A stretch of 64,000 nucleotides of DNA, taken from contig NZ_MDEN01000054.1 of NCBI RefSeq assembly GCF_001705435.1, positions 103,245 through 167,244 on the forward strand. The letters are read 5' to 3'. Source of the DNA: Pseudomonas graminis. Its GTDB lineage: Bacteria > Pseudomonadota > Gammaproteobacteria > Pseudomonadales > Pseudomonadaceae. The stretch's first letter is position 1; each line of letters begins with the position of its first letter. The notes under the pieces are model-generated. The model was not told the DNA's origin. It searched no databases and saw nothing but the letters and a program-made list of their open reading frames with translations. This document shows, one piece after another, positions 35,551 through 44,066 of this stretch. Made by a program: the position numbers and the translations under genes.

Positions 35551-35572
35551 AGGGGACTACCGAAAAGCGTAA

Positions 35573-35620
35573 AGGGGACTGATTTATTTACAGCGCTTCA
35601 CCGTAAATTAATCTGTCCCC
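35573..35620 (+). repeat. 48-bp inverted repeat, left copy
   Basis: Identical in reverse complement over 48 bp to 38190-38237. Each copy is itself an imperfect palindrome with GGGGACTGATTTATTTAC and GTAAATTAATCTGTCCCC arms (two mismatches in 18) around an 11-12 nt centre. A partial duplication of the AAAGGGGACT end lies at 35549-35558. The two copies bound the DUF3455-ECF-anti-sigma segment. Confidence 0.92.
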
Positions 35621-35638
35621 GATTGCGCGGAGCGGCTG

Positions 35639-35907
35639 GGAGAGGTCTGCCTAACGGCAGACATTTCGCCTTCGGCGAGTTACTTGGAAAAGTCGAAAGT
35701 CGCACCATCCCCAAGTAACCAAGGGTGCTTGCTCCTGGTTTGGCCCTTCCTTCGTCAGGGTTCCTTCACTCCGGTCTCGCTCCGTGGGCCCGCGCCGAAC
35801 GGACATCCATGTCCTGACGGCGCTCTCGCCGCATCCCTGCGGCTAGGCCCACTGCGCGAGACCTGCGTTCAGCCTGCACCCAAGTCGCGATTGGCGGTGT
35901 TTGAGCT
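35639..35907 (+). repeat. Dispersed long repeat, copy 3 (direct)
   Basis: Same repeat family as 24833-25120, in direct orientation, from GTCTGCC/GGCAGAC through TTTCGCCTTCGGCGAGTTACTT to CACCCAAGTCGCGATTGGCGG. An open frame over it (35684-36007) is repeat sequence. Confidence 0.85.
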
Positions 35908-35916
35908 ATTTGCGCA

Positions 35917-35993
35917 AGCAGATCAAAAGCAGATCAAAAGCAGATCAAAAGCAGATCAAAAGCAGATCAAAAGCAGATCAAAAGCAGATCAAA
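35917..35993 (+). repeat. Seven exact tandem copies of an 11-bp unit
   Basis: AGCAGATCAAA is repeated seven times without mismatch, starting at 35917, 35928, 35939, 35950, 35961, 35972 and 35983. The same unit occurs in reverse complement, about three copies, at 25339-25372, in both cases next to the CGCGATT end of a long repeat. It is a likely variable-number tandem repeat. Confidence 0.95.
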
Positions 35994-36003
35994 AGCGCGC
36001 GTT

Positions 36004-36027
36004 GTAGGACCGGCTTCAGCCGGGAAG
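36004..36027. repeat. Single REP core
   Basis: GTAGGACCGGCTTCAGCCGGGAAG just after the 11-bp tandem repeats, unpaired. The stretch to 36218 has no gene; an AT run lies near 36120-36135. Confidence 0.8.
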
Positions 36028-36218
36028 CTTTTGATTCAGATCGTTCCCACGCTCCGCGTGGGCATGCATCCCTTGACGCTCCGCGTCACTCGCTTTGCGG
36101 ACACTTTCATCCTCGCTCAGATAATTTTTTTTCAAATCCCTGCATCCAGTTCGATCTCCCCCGGGTAGTACAAGAAGTAGCGATGGCTGCTGACCTGTTT
36201 ATCTAATGGAGAGATGGC

Positions 36219-36761
36219 ATGAACGCTAAAAAATTGCTGGGTTCGTTCGGTGTTTCATTGGCAGCCACTTGCCTGCTGGCCACGGCGCCGGCGGCGTATG
36301 CGCAGATGGCGTTGCCTGACGCGGTGAAGGTTCCGGACGGTCACAAGATTGCGATGGAGACGGTAGGCGTGGGCGAGATCACCTATGAGTGCCGCGACAA
36401 GCCCAACGCTGCCGGCCAGACCGAATGGACGTTTGTCGGTCCGAAAGCGGTGTTGAATGATCGCAGCGGCAAGCAGGTCGGCACGTACTTCGGGCCACCG
36501 GCGACCTGGCAGGCCGCTGACGGTTCCAAGATCACCGGTACCCAACTCGCTGTCGCCCCCGCCGGCACGGGCGACATTCCGTATCAGTTGGTGAAGGCAA
36601 ACCCTGCAGAAGGCAAGGGCGCGATGAGCAACGTCAGTTACATCCAGCGAGTGGCGACCAAAGGCGGTGTCGCGCCGAAGATGGAGTGCTCGATGGCGAC
36701 CAAGGGCAAACAAGAAATCGTGAAATACCAGGCGGACTATATTTTCTGGGCTGCCAAGTAG
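36219..36761 (+). CDS. DUF3455 domain-containing secreted protein
   Basis: A 180-residue protein with a clear Sec signal peptide (LLGSFGVSLAATCLLATAPAAYAQ, cleavage after AYA). The mature part matches the DUF3455 pattern: LPDAVKVPDGHKIAMETVGVGEITYEC, EWTFVGPKAVL, YFGPPATWQAADGSKITG and the terminal YQADYIFW. The function is unknown. It precedes an ECF sigma factor and anti-sigma factor, which suggests it belongs to, or is a target of, an envelope stress response. A GGAGAGATGGC ribosome-binding region precedes the ATG. Confidence 0.88.
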   Translation: MNAKKLLGSFGVSLAATCLLATAPAAYAQMALPDAVKVPDGHKIAMETVGVGEITYECRDKPNAAGQTEWTFVGPKAVLNDRSGKQVGTYFGPPATWQAADGSKITGTQLAVAPAGTGDIPYQLVKANPAEGKGAMSNVSYIQRVATKGGVAPKMECSMATKGKQEIVKYQADYIFWAAK

Positions 36762-36823
36762 ACCAACGTCCCACGTCAGGCAGCGTCGCTGGCGCACAAA
36801 GTCATCTACGCTGCACCGACGCA

Positions 36824-36854
36824 ACCCCGGCCTCTGGACCGGGGTATTTCTTTT
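36824..36854 (+). terminator. Intrinsic terminator after the DUF3455 gene
   Basis: ACCCCGG (36824-36830) pairs with CCGGGGT (36839-36845), followed by a T-rich tract. It separates the DUF3455 gene from the sigma factor gene. Confidence 0.8.
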
Positions 36855-36863
36855 CGTTGGCGG

Positions 36864-37436
36864 TTGAGCATTTTGTCCTTACCTGAAGACTGTTTTGACT
36901 ACGAAGCCTGTCTGGCGGCCTGCGCCCGAGGTGAGCAGCAGGCCTTGCACGACCTCTACACCCAGGAGAGCGCACGCCTGCTCGGCGTCGCCATGCGGAT
37001 CGCCCGCAGCGACGCGCTGGCCGAGGACATCGTGCACGACGCCTTCCTCAAAATCTGGACCCGCGCCGGCAGTTTCGACCCGGCGCGAGGCACGGCCCGT
37101 GGCTGGATCTTCAGCGTGACCCGGCACCTGGCGCTGAACTTCATGCGTGATAGCGCGCACATTGTTCAGGTCAGCGAACAGAGCGAAAGCGCTTTACTGG
37201 CCGAGGCCTCACTGGAGGCAGTCACCGAAGCCGACACCTTCGAATACCGTGCTCGCTCGGGACGTATCTATGGGTGCCTCGAGCAACTGGAACCGGCGCG
37301 TCGCAACTGCATTCTTCATGCGTACGTCGACGGCTATTCGCACTCGGAGATCTCGCAGAAAGTGGGCGCGCCGCTGGGCACGGTGAAAGCCTGGATCAAA
37401 CGCAGTCTGGTGGCATTGCGGGAGTGCATGGGATGA
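36864..37436 (+). CDS. ECF-family RNA polymerase sigma factor
   Basis: A sigma-70 family protein of about 190 residues. Region 2 is clear (ALHDLYTQESARLLGVAMRIARSDALAEDIVHDAFLKIWTRAGSFD, then GWIFSVTRHLALNFMRD) and region 4 is LEPARRNCILHAYVDGYSHSEISQKVGAPLGTVKAWIKRSLVALRECM. No ATG is available: the start is probably the TTG at 36864 or 36873. The stop overlaps the anti-sigma factor ATG, so the pair is co-translated. The N-terminus resembles the ECF group that pairs with RskA-type anti-sigma factors. Confidence 0.88.
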   Translation: MSILSLPEDCFDYEACLAACARGEQQALHDLYTQESARLLGVAMRIARSDALAEDIVHDAFLKIWTRAGSFDPARGTARGWIFSVTRHLALNFMRDSAHIVQVSEQSESALLAEASLEAVTEADTFEYRARSGRIYGCLEQLEPARRNCILHAYVDGYSHSEISQKVGAPLGTVKAWIKRSLVALRECMG

Positions 37437-38164
37437 CAGGCTATCCGTCGAAAGACAGCGCCAATGAACTGGACGCACTGGCCAGCGAGTACGTGTTAGG
37501 CACACTGCCGGCCGAGCAACGACTCGACGTCCAGAGCCGCCTCGCCACGGACACCGATTTGCGCGCAGCGGTGGACGCGTGGGAAGGGCGCCTGCTGGCC
37601 TTGACCGAACTCGCCGAACCCCACACCCCAAGCCCACGGCTGTGGGGGCGGATCGAGCGCAGCATGATCAGCCACGAACGCCGGGCCCCCGACGTAGCGC
37701 CTCCCGTGAAACCGCATTCATGGTGGGATCTTCTGCCGTTGTGGCGCGGACTTGCCGGCGCCGGTCTTTTTGCCACCCTGCTGCTGGCCACAATGCTGGT
37801 GACCCGGACAGCACCGGTAAACCCCACGACCTACCTCGTCGTGCTCGTCGCCCCACAGAACCAGGCCCCCGGCTGGGTGATCCAGGCCAACAACCCGGAA
37901 GAAATCCAGCTGATACCCCTGGGCGCCACCCCAGTCCCGACCGACAAAGCCCTCCAGTTCTGGACCAAGGCCGACGGCTGGCAGGGCCCCGTGTCCCTGG
38001 GCCTGGTCAAACCCGGCCAGACCCTCTCCGTCCCCGTAAACAAACTGCCGCCCCTGCAACCCAACCAACTCTTCGAACTCACCCTCGAAAACCCCAGCGG
38101 CTCCCCGACCGGCAAGCCCACCGGGCCGATTCAATTCATCGGGCGGGCAGTGAAAGTGATCTAG
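37433..38164 (+). CDS. RskA-type anti-sigma factor
   Basis: A 243-residue single-span membrane protein. The N-terminal part (NELDALASEYVLGTLPAEQR to about residue 80) is the sigma-binding domain, without a zinc-binding HxxxCxxC. A membrane helix lies at about 105-124 (RGLAGAGLFATLLLATMLV), and the periplasmic part has the RskA C-terminal pattern (VVLVAPQNQAPGWVIQ, GWQGPVSLGLVKPGQTLSVPVNKLPPL, LFELTLENPSGSPTGKPTGPI). It holds the preceding ECF factor inactive at the membrane. The 3' part uses mainly C-ending codons (8 G against 28 C in 38041-38100). Confidence 0.9.
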   Translation: MTGYPSKDSANELDALASEYVLGTLPAEQRLDVQSRLATDTDLRAAVDAWEGRLLALTELAEPHTPSPRLWGRIERSMISHERRAPDVAPPVKPHSWWDLLPLWRGLAGAGLFATLLLATMLVTRTAPVNPTTYLVVLVAPQNQAPGWVIQANNPEEIQLIPLGATPVPTDKALQFWTKADGWQGPVSLGLVKPGQTLSVPVNKLPPLQPNQLFELTLENPSGSPTGKPTGPIQFIGRAVKVI

Positions 38165-38189
38165 CGCTTGGTGGGGACAAGCGCTTGGC

Positions 38190-38237
38190 GGGGACAGATT
38201 AATTTACGGTGAAGCGCTGTAAATAAATCAGTCCCCT
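38190..38237 (-). repeat. 48-bp inverted repeat, right copy
   Basis: Exact reverse complement of 35573-35620. As on the left, a partial copy of its outer end (GGTGGGGACA) precedes it at 38171-38180. Confidence 0.92.
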
Positions 38238-38304
38238 CGAGCCGCCCTCGAGGCGATCAGCCGTGGGTGCGGGACGCTAGGCTTGCGGTGTCCCACCTGA
38301 CGCC

Positions 38305-38400
38305 TTCCCGGCTAAAGCCGGTCCCGCAAAAAGCAGCGCGTGCATTCAGTGAAATTGGTGGTGGTCACACAGGCCTATTCCCGGCTAAAGCCGGTCCTAC
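38305..38400. repeat. Two REP cores in direct orientation
   Basis: TTCCCGGCTAAAGCCGGTCC occurs at 38305-38324 and 38378-38397, about 73 bp apart. Confidence 0.85.
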
Positions 38401-38424
38401 CAAGCGTAAGCGCGCTTCTGATCT

Positions 38425-38702
38425 TCATGCACAAAAAGTCCAGACACCACCCATCGCGACTTGGGTGCAGGCCGAACGCAGACGACGCGCAGTGGGCCGA
38501 GCCGCATGGATGCGGCGAGAGCGCCGTCAGGACATGGATGTCCGTTCGGCGCGGGCCCACGGAGCGTCGTCGGAGTGAGGGAATCCCGACGGAGGAGGGA
38601 CCTAGCCAGGAGCAGGCACCCTTGGTTACTTGGGGTGCTTTTCCAAGTAACTCGCCGAAGGCGAAACCGAGGCCGTTAGGCCGACGCTCTTGATCTTGAT
38701 CC
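38425..38702 (-). repeat. Dispersed long repeat, copy 4 (inverted)
   Basis: Inverted copy of the repeat at 35639-35907, so copies 3 and 4 face each other across the DUF3455-ECF-anti-sigma cassette. It contains GACATGGATGTCC and CCGCATGGATGCGG palindromes and ends in AACTCGCCGAAGGCGAAA. Confidence 0.85.
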
Positions 38703-38783
38703 CCACCGCAGCGATGCAAAACCGTCGGACGACCACAAATCTGAATACTGGCACTCTGATATTTTCAACTCACTGTCAAATGT

Positions 38784-38799
38784 TGGACCCCTTCTTGCA
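38784..38799 (+). promoter_or_regulatory. Sigma-54 promoter of flhA
   Basis: TGGACC-N5-TTGCA with correct GG/GC spacing, 60 bp before the flhA start. FleQ-dependent sigma-54 control of flhA is known in P. aeruginosa. Confidence 0.75.
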
Positions 38800-38858
38800 A
38801 TAACCCCGATACAACGCTTCGGCGTCAAAAGATTGATTTAACGCGCAGGTGCCCATTG

Positions 38859-40988
38859 GTGGAACGCTCACAACTCATCTCCCACGCCAGAACCGGATTG
38901 ATCGGCCTGGGCCGTGGACAACTTGGCGTACCGCTACTGCTCCTCGTCATGCTCGCCATGATGATGCTGCCCATGCCGCCGTTCCTCCTGGACGTCTTCT
39001 TCACCTTCAACATCGCCCTGTCCATCGTCGTCCTGCTCGTCTGTATCTACGCCCTGCGGCCCCTCGACTTCTCCGTATTCCCGACCATCCTCCTCGTCGC
39101 CACCCTGCTGCGACTGGCCCTCAACGTCGCCTCCACCCGCGTCGTCATGCTCCACGGCCAGGACGGCCACGCCGCCGCCGGTAAAGTCATTCAGGCGTTC
39201 GGTGAAGTCGTCATCGGCGGCAACTACGTCGTCGGTATCGTCGTCTTCGCCATCCTCATGATCATCAACTTCGTCGTCGTCACCAAAGGTGCCGGGCGCA
39301 TCTCCGAAGTGAGCGCGCGCTTCACCCTCGACGCCATGCCCGGCAAACAGATGGCCATCGACGCCGACCTGAACGCCGGCCTCATCGACCAGCCCGAAGC
39401 CAAACGCCGTCGCCTCGAAGTCGCCCAGGAAGCCGAGTTCTACGGCTCCATGGACGGTGCCAGCAAGTTCGTCCGCGGTGACGCCATCGCCGGCCTGCTC
39501 ATCCTCTTCATCAACCTCATCGGCGGCATGCTGGTGGGCATCCTGCAACACGGCATGACCTTCGGCGACGCCGGCAAGGTCTACGCGCTGCTGACCATCG
39601 GTGACGGTTTGGTGGCGCAATTGCCATCACTGCTGCTGTCCACCGCGGCCGCGATCATGGTGACTCGTGCGTCCGGTTCGGAAGAAATGGGCAAGCTGGT
39701 GGGCCGCCAGATGTTCGCCTCTCACAAGGCACTCGCCGTGTCCGCCGGGATCATGATCGTCATGGGCCTGGTCCCGGGCATGCCGCACTTTTCCTTCATC
39801 AGCCTCGGCCTGGTCGCCGCCGGCGGCGCCTACCTGCTGTGGAAGAAAGAGAACCAGGTCAAGCTCGCGGCGGTGCAGGAGGTCAAACGTCAACAAGAGC
39901 TGCTGCCATCGCCGACCCGCGCGCAGGAATCCAAGGAGCTGGGCTGGGACGACGTCACCCCGATCGACATGATCGGCCTGGAAGTCGGTTACCGCCTGAT
40001 TCCGCTGGTGGACCGTAACCAGGGTGGTCAATTGCTGGCGCGGATCAAGGGCGTGCGCAAGAAGCTCTCCCAGGAGCTGGGCTTCCTCATGCCGACCGTG
40101 CACATTCGCGACAACCTCGACCTGGCGCCCAGCGCCTATCGCCTGACGCTCATGGGCGTGACCCTGGCCGAAGCCGAGATCTACCCCGACCGCGAACTGG
40201 CCATCAACCCCGGCCAGGTATTTGGCAGCCTCAACGGCATCACTGCCAAAGACCCGGCGTTTGGACTGGAGGCCGTGTGGATCGAAATCAGCCAGCGCGC
40301 CCAGGCGCAATCCCTCGGTTACACCGTGGTGGACGCCAGTACCGTGGTGGCGACCCACTTGAACCAGATTCTCTACAAGCACTCTCATGAACTGATCGGC
40401 CACGAGGAAGTCCAGCAATTGATGACCCTGCTGGCCAAGGGATCGCCAAAACTGGCGGAAGAGCTGGTCCCGGGTGTGCTGTCGCTGTCGGCCCTGCTGA
40501 AGGTGCTGCAGGCGCTGCTCGCCGAACAGGTACCGGTTCGCGACATCCGCTCCATCGCCGAGGCTATCGCCAACAACGCTGCGCGTAGTCAAGATACCGC
40601 CGCGCTGGTGGCTGCAGTACGGGTCGGATTGTCCCGCGCAATCGTCCAAAGCATTGTCGGCATTGAGCCGGAGCTGCCTGTGATCACCCTTGAACCAAGG
40701 TTGGAACAGATATTGCTAAATAGTCTGCAGAAGGCAGGTCAGGGTCAGGAAGAAGGCGTTCTCCTCGAACCGAGCATGGCTGAGAAACTTCAGCGCTCGT
40801 TGATCGAAGCGGCGCAGCGTCAGGAGATGCAGGGGCAGCCGGTTATTTTGTTGGTCGCAGGTCCGGTTCGCGCCATGTTGTCCCGCTTTGGACGGTTGGC
40901 TGTACCGAATATGCATGTTTTGGCTTACCAGGAAATTCCTGACAATAAGCAAGTCACCATCGTAGCGACTGTCGGGCCTAACGGCTGA
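38859..40988 (+). CDS. flhA: Flagellar biosynthesis protein FlhA
   Basis: FlhA is the large export-gate subunit that docks chaperone-substrate complexes. I choose the GTG at 38859 (MERSQLISHAR), giving 709 residues as in other pseudomonads; a TTG one codon earlier also fits. Eight membrane helices fill residues 1-330, with the FHIPEP signature near VFFTFNIALSIVVLLVCIYALRPLDFSVFPTILLVATLLRLALNVASTRVVM. The cytoplasmic domain follows. The first 1.2 kb is strongly C-rich on the + strand (10 G against 30 C in 39061-39120) compared with the later part. Confidence 0.97.
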   Translation: MERSQLISHARTGLIGLGRGQLGVPLLLLVMLAMMMLPMPPFLLDVFFTFNIALSIVVLLVCIYALRPLDFSVFPTILLVATLLRLALNVASTRVVMLHGQDGHAAAGKVIQAFGEVVIGGNYVVGIVVFAILMIINFVVVTKGAGRISEVSARFTLDAMPGKQMAIDADLNAGLIDQPEAKRRRLEVAQEAEFYGSMDGASKFVRGDAIAGLLILFINLIGGMLVGILQHGMTFGDAGKVYALLTIGDGLVAQLPSLLLSTAAAIMVTRASGSEEMGKLVGRQMFASHKALAVSAGIMIVMGLVPGMPHFSFISLGLVAAGGAYLLWKKENQVKLAAVQEVKRQQELLPSPTRAQESKELGWDDVTPIDMIGLEVGYRLIPLVDRNQGGQLLARIKGVRKKLSQELGFLMPTVHIRDNLDLAPSAYRLTLMGVTLAEAEIYPDRELAINPGQVFGSLNGITAKDPAFGLEAVWIEISQRAQAQSLGYTVVDASTVVATHLNQILYKHSHELIGHEEVQQLMTLLAKGSPKLAEELVPGVLSLSALLKVLQALLAEQVPVRDIRSIAEAIANNAARSQDTAALVAAVRVGLSRAIVQSIVGIEPELPVITLEPRLEQILLNSLQKAGQGQEEGVLLEPSMAEKLQRSLIEAAQRQEMQGQPVILLVAGPVRAMLSRFGRLAVPNMHVLAYQEIPDNKQVTIVATVGPNG

Positions 40989-40999
40989 GGTAGTGAGTC

Positions 41000-42343
41000 A
41001 TGCAAGTTAAGCGTTTTTTCGCCGCCGATATGCGACAAGCCATGAAACTGGTTCGCGATGAGCTGGGCGCTGAAGCCGCCATCATCGGGAATCGGCGGAT
41101 CGCCGGCGGCGTGGAACTGACCGCGGCCCTGGACTACAAGTTGTCTGCGCTGGCCCCCCGTGTGCCGAACATCGAACTCGAAGAAGAGCTGCGCAAGACT
41201 CAGTCGCGCATCGTCACCGCTCAGGCGGAGCTGACCCACCGCAGCGAGCTGGACACTGTCGCCAATCGCCAGTTGTTCGTCGGTCTGGCGATGGATGACA
41301 GCAAGCAGATCGAACCGACCCTGGAAGAACCGTTTCGCCCGTCGGTCCACGCCGCAGTGGCCGCCGAGCGTGCCGAACGCAACGCCGAGCCGGCCGTCGG
41401 CGACCGTGCCTACGAGGCGATGCGCTCCGAATTGAACGGCCTGCGCGAACTGCTGGAAGTCCAGCTGGGCTCGCTGGCCTGGAACCAGCTGCAAGGCAGC
41501 CGTCCGCAGCAGGCCAACCTGTGGCGCCGTCTGCAACGCGTTGGCCTCTCCGGCCCACTGTCCCGCGATCTGCTGGCGATGGTCCCGGAATCCGGTGATC
41601 AGGCTCACACCTGGCGCATGCTGCTGGCCCATCTGGCCCGCATGATTGCCACGCCGGACATCGAACCACTGGAGGAGGGCGGTGTGATTGCCATGGTCGG
41701 CCCTGCCGGCATGGGTAAAACCACCACGCTGGCTAAACTGGCGGCCCGATATGTGTTGAAATACGGCGCGCAAAATATCGCGCTGGTGAGCATGGACAGT
41801 TTCCGCATTGGCGCTCAGGAACAGCTTAAAACCCTGGGCCGGATCCTCAATGTACCGGTCACCCACGTCGACCCGGGCCAGTCCCTGGCACAGGCGCTGG
41901 AGCCGCTGTTGCGCAAGCGCGTGGTGTTGATCGACACCGCCGGCCTGCAAGCCAGCGATCCGGCACTGCGTCTGCAACTGGAAACCCTCGCCGGCCGTGG
42001 CATCAAGGCGCGCAACTACCTGGTGCTGGCAACAACCAGCCAGAAGCAGGTGCTGTCAGCGGCTTATCACAGTTACAAACGTTGCGGCCTGGCCGGGTGC
42101 ATCCTGACCAAGCTCGACGAAACGGCCAGCCTCGGCGAAGTGCTCAGCCTGGCCGTGACACACGAACTGCCTGTGGCCTATCTCACGGATGGCCCACGGA
42201 TACCGGATGATCTGCATTTGCCGCGTCGGCACCAATTGGTGAGCCGGGCTGTGAGTGTGCAGATGCAGGAGGAGCCTAGCGAGGAAGCGATGGCGGATAT
42301 GTTTGCGGATCTTTATCACAGCACCGGCAAGCGTGCGGGCTAG
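41000..42343 (+). CDS. flhF: Flagellar biosynthesis GTPase FlhF
   Basis: SRP-type GTPase that places the flagellum at the cell pole. The 447 residues have an N-terminal basic region (MQVKRFFAADMRQAMKLVRDELG), a linker, the N domain and the G domain with P-loop GPAGMGKTT (234-242), DSFRIGAQEQL, the DTAGL motif and LTKLDETASLGEVL. It is 12 bp after flhA; fleN follows. Confidence 0.97.
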   Translation: MQVKRFFAADMRQAMKLVRDELGAEAAIIGNRRIAGGVELTAALDYKLSALAPRVPNIELEEELRKTQSRIVTAQAELTHRSELDTVANRQLFVGLAMDDSKQIEPTLEEPFRPSVHAAVAAERAERNAEPAVGDRAYEAMRSELNGLRELLEVQLGSLAWNQLQGSRPQQANLWRRLQRVGLSGPLSRDLLAMVPESGDQAHTWRMLLAHLARMIATPDIEPLEEGGVIAMVGPAGMGKTTTLAKLAARYVLKYGAQNIALVSMDSFRIGAQEQLKTLGRILNVPVTHVDPGQSLAQALEPLLRKRVVLIDTAGLQASDPALRLQLETLAGRGIKARNYLVLATTSQKQVLSAAYHSYKRCGLAGCILTKLDETASLGEVLSLAVTHELPVAYLTDGPRIPDDLHLPRRHQLVSRAVSVQMQEEPSEEAMADMFADLYHSTGKRAG

Positions 42344-42460
42344 GTAGAGAAATGACAGTGGAATTTTCCTGCATCGATGGTCTGCCAGGCATTGTTCAGG
42401 CACTGAACGTGCAGCCCGACATGTGGCTTAGGTCTAAGCAAGACAAGGTAAACAATTAAC

Positions 42461-43294
42461 ATGGGCAGCATGCATCCCGTACAGGTTATCGCGGTGACCG
42501 GTGGCAAAGGTGGCGTAGGCAAGACCAACGTTTCAGTGAATCTTTCACTGGCGCTGGCCGAGCTGGGACGTCGCGTCATGCTGCTGGACGCCGATCTGGG
42601 TCTGGCCAACGTCGACGTATTGTTGGGTCTGACCCCCAAGCGCACCCTGGCTGATGTCATCGAAGGGCGGTGCGAGCTGCGCGATGTCCTGCTGCAGGGC
42701 CCGGGCGGCGTACGCATCGTGCCGGCGGCATCGGGCACCCAGAGCATGGTCCACCTGACCCCGGCGCAGCATGCCGGGCTGATTCAGGCTTTCAGTGACA
42801 TCGGCGACAACCTCGATGTGCTGGTCATTGATACGGCCGCCGGCATCGGCGAGTCGGTCGTGAGCTTTGTCCGCGCCGCCCAGGAAGTGCTGCTGGTGGT
42901 GTGCGACGAGCCCACGTCGATCACCGACGCCTACGCCCTGATCAAACTGCTCAACCGCGATTACGGCATGAACCGCTTCCGCGTCCTGGCCAACATGGCC
43001 CAGAGCCCGCAGGAAGGGCGCAACCTCTTCGCCAAGCTGACGAAAGTCACCGACCGTTTTCTCGACGTGGCCCTGCAGTATGTAGGCGCCGTGCCGTACG
43101 ACGAATGCGTACGCAAGGCCGTGCAGAAACAGCGCGCCGTGTACGAAGCGTTTCCGCGTTCCAAATGTGCCCTGGCGTTCAAGGCCATCGCGCAGAAAGT
43201 CGACACCTGGCCGCTGCCGGCGAACCCGCGCGGTCACCTGGAATTTTTCGTAGAACGCCTCGTGCATCACACCAGCGCAGGGCCCGTCTCATGA
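42461..43294 (+). CDS. fleN: Flagellar number regulator FleN (FlhG)
   Basis: MinD/ParA-like ATPase that limits flagellar number by antagonising FleQ. The 277 residues have the deviant Walker A GGKGGVGKTNVS (14-25), the DADLGLANVDVLLGL segment and VIDTAAGIGESV. The sequence closely resembles P. aeruginosa FleN as I remember it, including the C-terminal WPLPANPRGHLEFFVERLVHH. The stop overlaps the fliA start by 4 bp. Confidence 0.97.
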   Translation: MGSMHPVQVIAVTGGKGGVGKTNVSVNLSLALAELGRRVMLLDADLGLANVDVLLGLTPKRTLADVIEGRCELRDVLLQGPGGVRIVPAASGTQSMVHLTPAQHAGLIQAFSDIGDNLDVLVIDTAAGIGESVVSFVRAAQEVLLVVCDEPTSITDAYALIKLLNRDYGMNRFRVLANMAQSPQEGRNLFAKLTKVTDRFLDVALQYVGAVPYDECVRKAVQKQRAVYEAFPRSKCALAFKAIAQKVDTWPLPANPRGHLEFFVERLVHHTSAGPVS

Positions 43295-44034
43295 CAGCAA
43301 GTGGCTATCGCATGTACAGCAAATCGTCCAAAGACTCCCAGTATGAGCTGATCGAGCGTTATGCACCGCTGGTCAAACGAATCGCCTACCACTTGCTGGC
43401 GCGTCTGCCGGCCAGTGTGCAGGTCGAGGATTTGATTCAGGCGGGCATGATTGGCTTGCTCGAAGTCTCGACCAAATACGACTCCACCAAAGGGGCCAGT
43501 TTCGAGACGTACGCGGGTATTCGTATCCGTGGCGCGATGCTCGACGAAGTGCGCAAGGGGGACTGGGCACCGCGCTCGGTCCACCGCAACACGCGCATGG
43601 TCAGCGACGCGATTCGTGCAATCGAAGCAAAAACCGGCCGTGACGCTAAAGATCACGAGGTTGCTGCCGAACTTGAATTGAGTCTCGACGATTACTACGG
43701 GATTTTGAACGATACCCTGGGCAGCCGCCTGTTCAGTTTCGACGACCTGTTGCAGGACGGCGAACACGAAGGGCTGCACGAGGACGGCGCGAGCCAGTCC
43801 CTCGAACCGTCGCGGGATCTGGAAGACGAGCGCTTCCAGGCCGCGCTGGCCGAGGCGATCGCCAACTTGCCCGAACGTGAACGCCTGGTCTTGTCGCTGT
43901 ACTACGACGAAGAGCTGAACCTCAAGGAAATCGGTGAGGTCCTGGGGGTCAGCGAATCGCGTGTCAGCCAGCTGCACAGTCAATGCGCGGCGCGGTTGCG
44001 CGGTCGTCTTGGCGAGTGGCGCGCACGTTCGTGA
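43291..44034 (+). CDS. fliA: Flagellar sigma factor FliA (sigma-28)
   Basis: Sigma factor for late flagellar and chemotaxis genes. The 247 residues from the ATG at 43291 include region 2 (ERYAPLVKRIAYHLLARLPASVQVEDLIQAGMIGLLEVSTKYD, then FETYAGIRIRGAMLDEVRKGDW), region 3 and region 4 (LPERERLVLSLYYDEELNLKEIGEVLGVSESRVSQLHSQC). An open frame back to 42901 is shadow of fleN. Candidate targets here are the flagellins and fliS. Confidence 0.97.
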   Translation: MTASGYRMYSKSSKDSQYELIERYAPLVKRIAYHLLARLPASVQVEDLIQAGMIGLLEVSTKYDSTKGASFETYAGIRIRGAMLDEVRKGDWAPRSVHRNTRMVSDAIRAIEAKTGRDAKDHEVAAELELSLDDYYGILNDTLGSRLFSFDDLLQDGEHEGLHEDGASQSLEPSRDLEDERFQAALAEAIANLPERERLVLSLYYDEELNLKEIGEVLGVSESRVSQLHSQCAARLRGRLGEWRARS

Positions 44035-44040
44035 ATCAGG

Positions 44041-44066
44041 CGCAGGCCATGAGGCCTGCGTGTTTT
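44041..44066 (+). terminator. Intrinsic terminator after fliA
   Basis: CGCAGGCC (44041-44048) pairs with GGCCTGCG (44053-44060), followed by TGTTTT. The T tract is interrupted, so termination may be partial. The rest of the gap to cheY has no clear feature. Confidence 0.7.

Noticed and set aside
35917..35993. A possible CRISPR array.
   Set aside because: The 11-bp units are directly abutting with no unique spacers and there are no cas genes; it is a simple tandem repeat.
35550..38858. An insertion sequence or transposase gene explaining the repeats around the ECF cassette.
   Set aside because: No transposase, integrase or RAYT-like open frame is present; all three genes are accounted for as DUF3455, sigma and anti-sigma proteins.
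42901..43290. A longer fliA extending back into fleN.
   Set aside because: The upstream part is out of frame with and inside fleN; the ATG at 43291 overlaps the fleN stop and begins the conserved protein.
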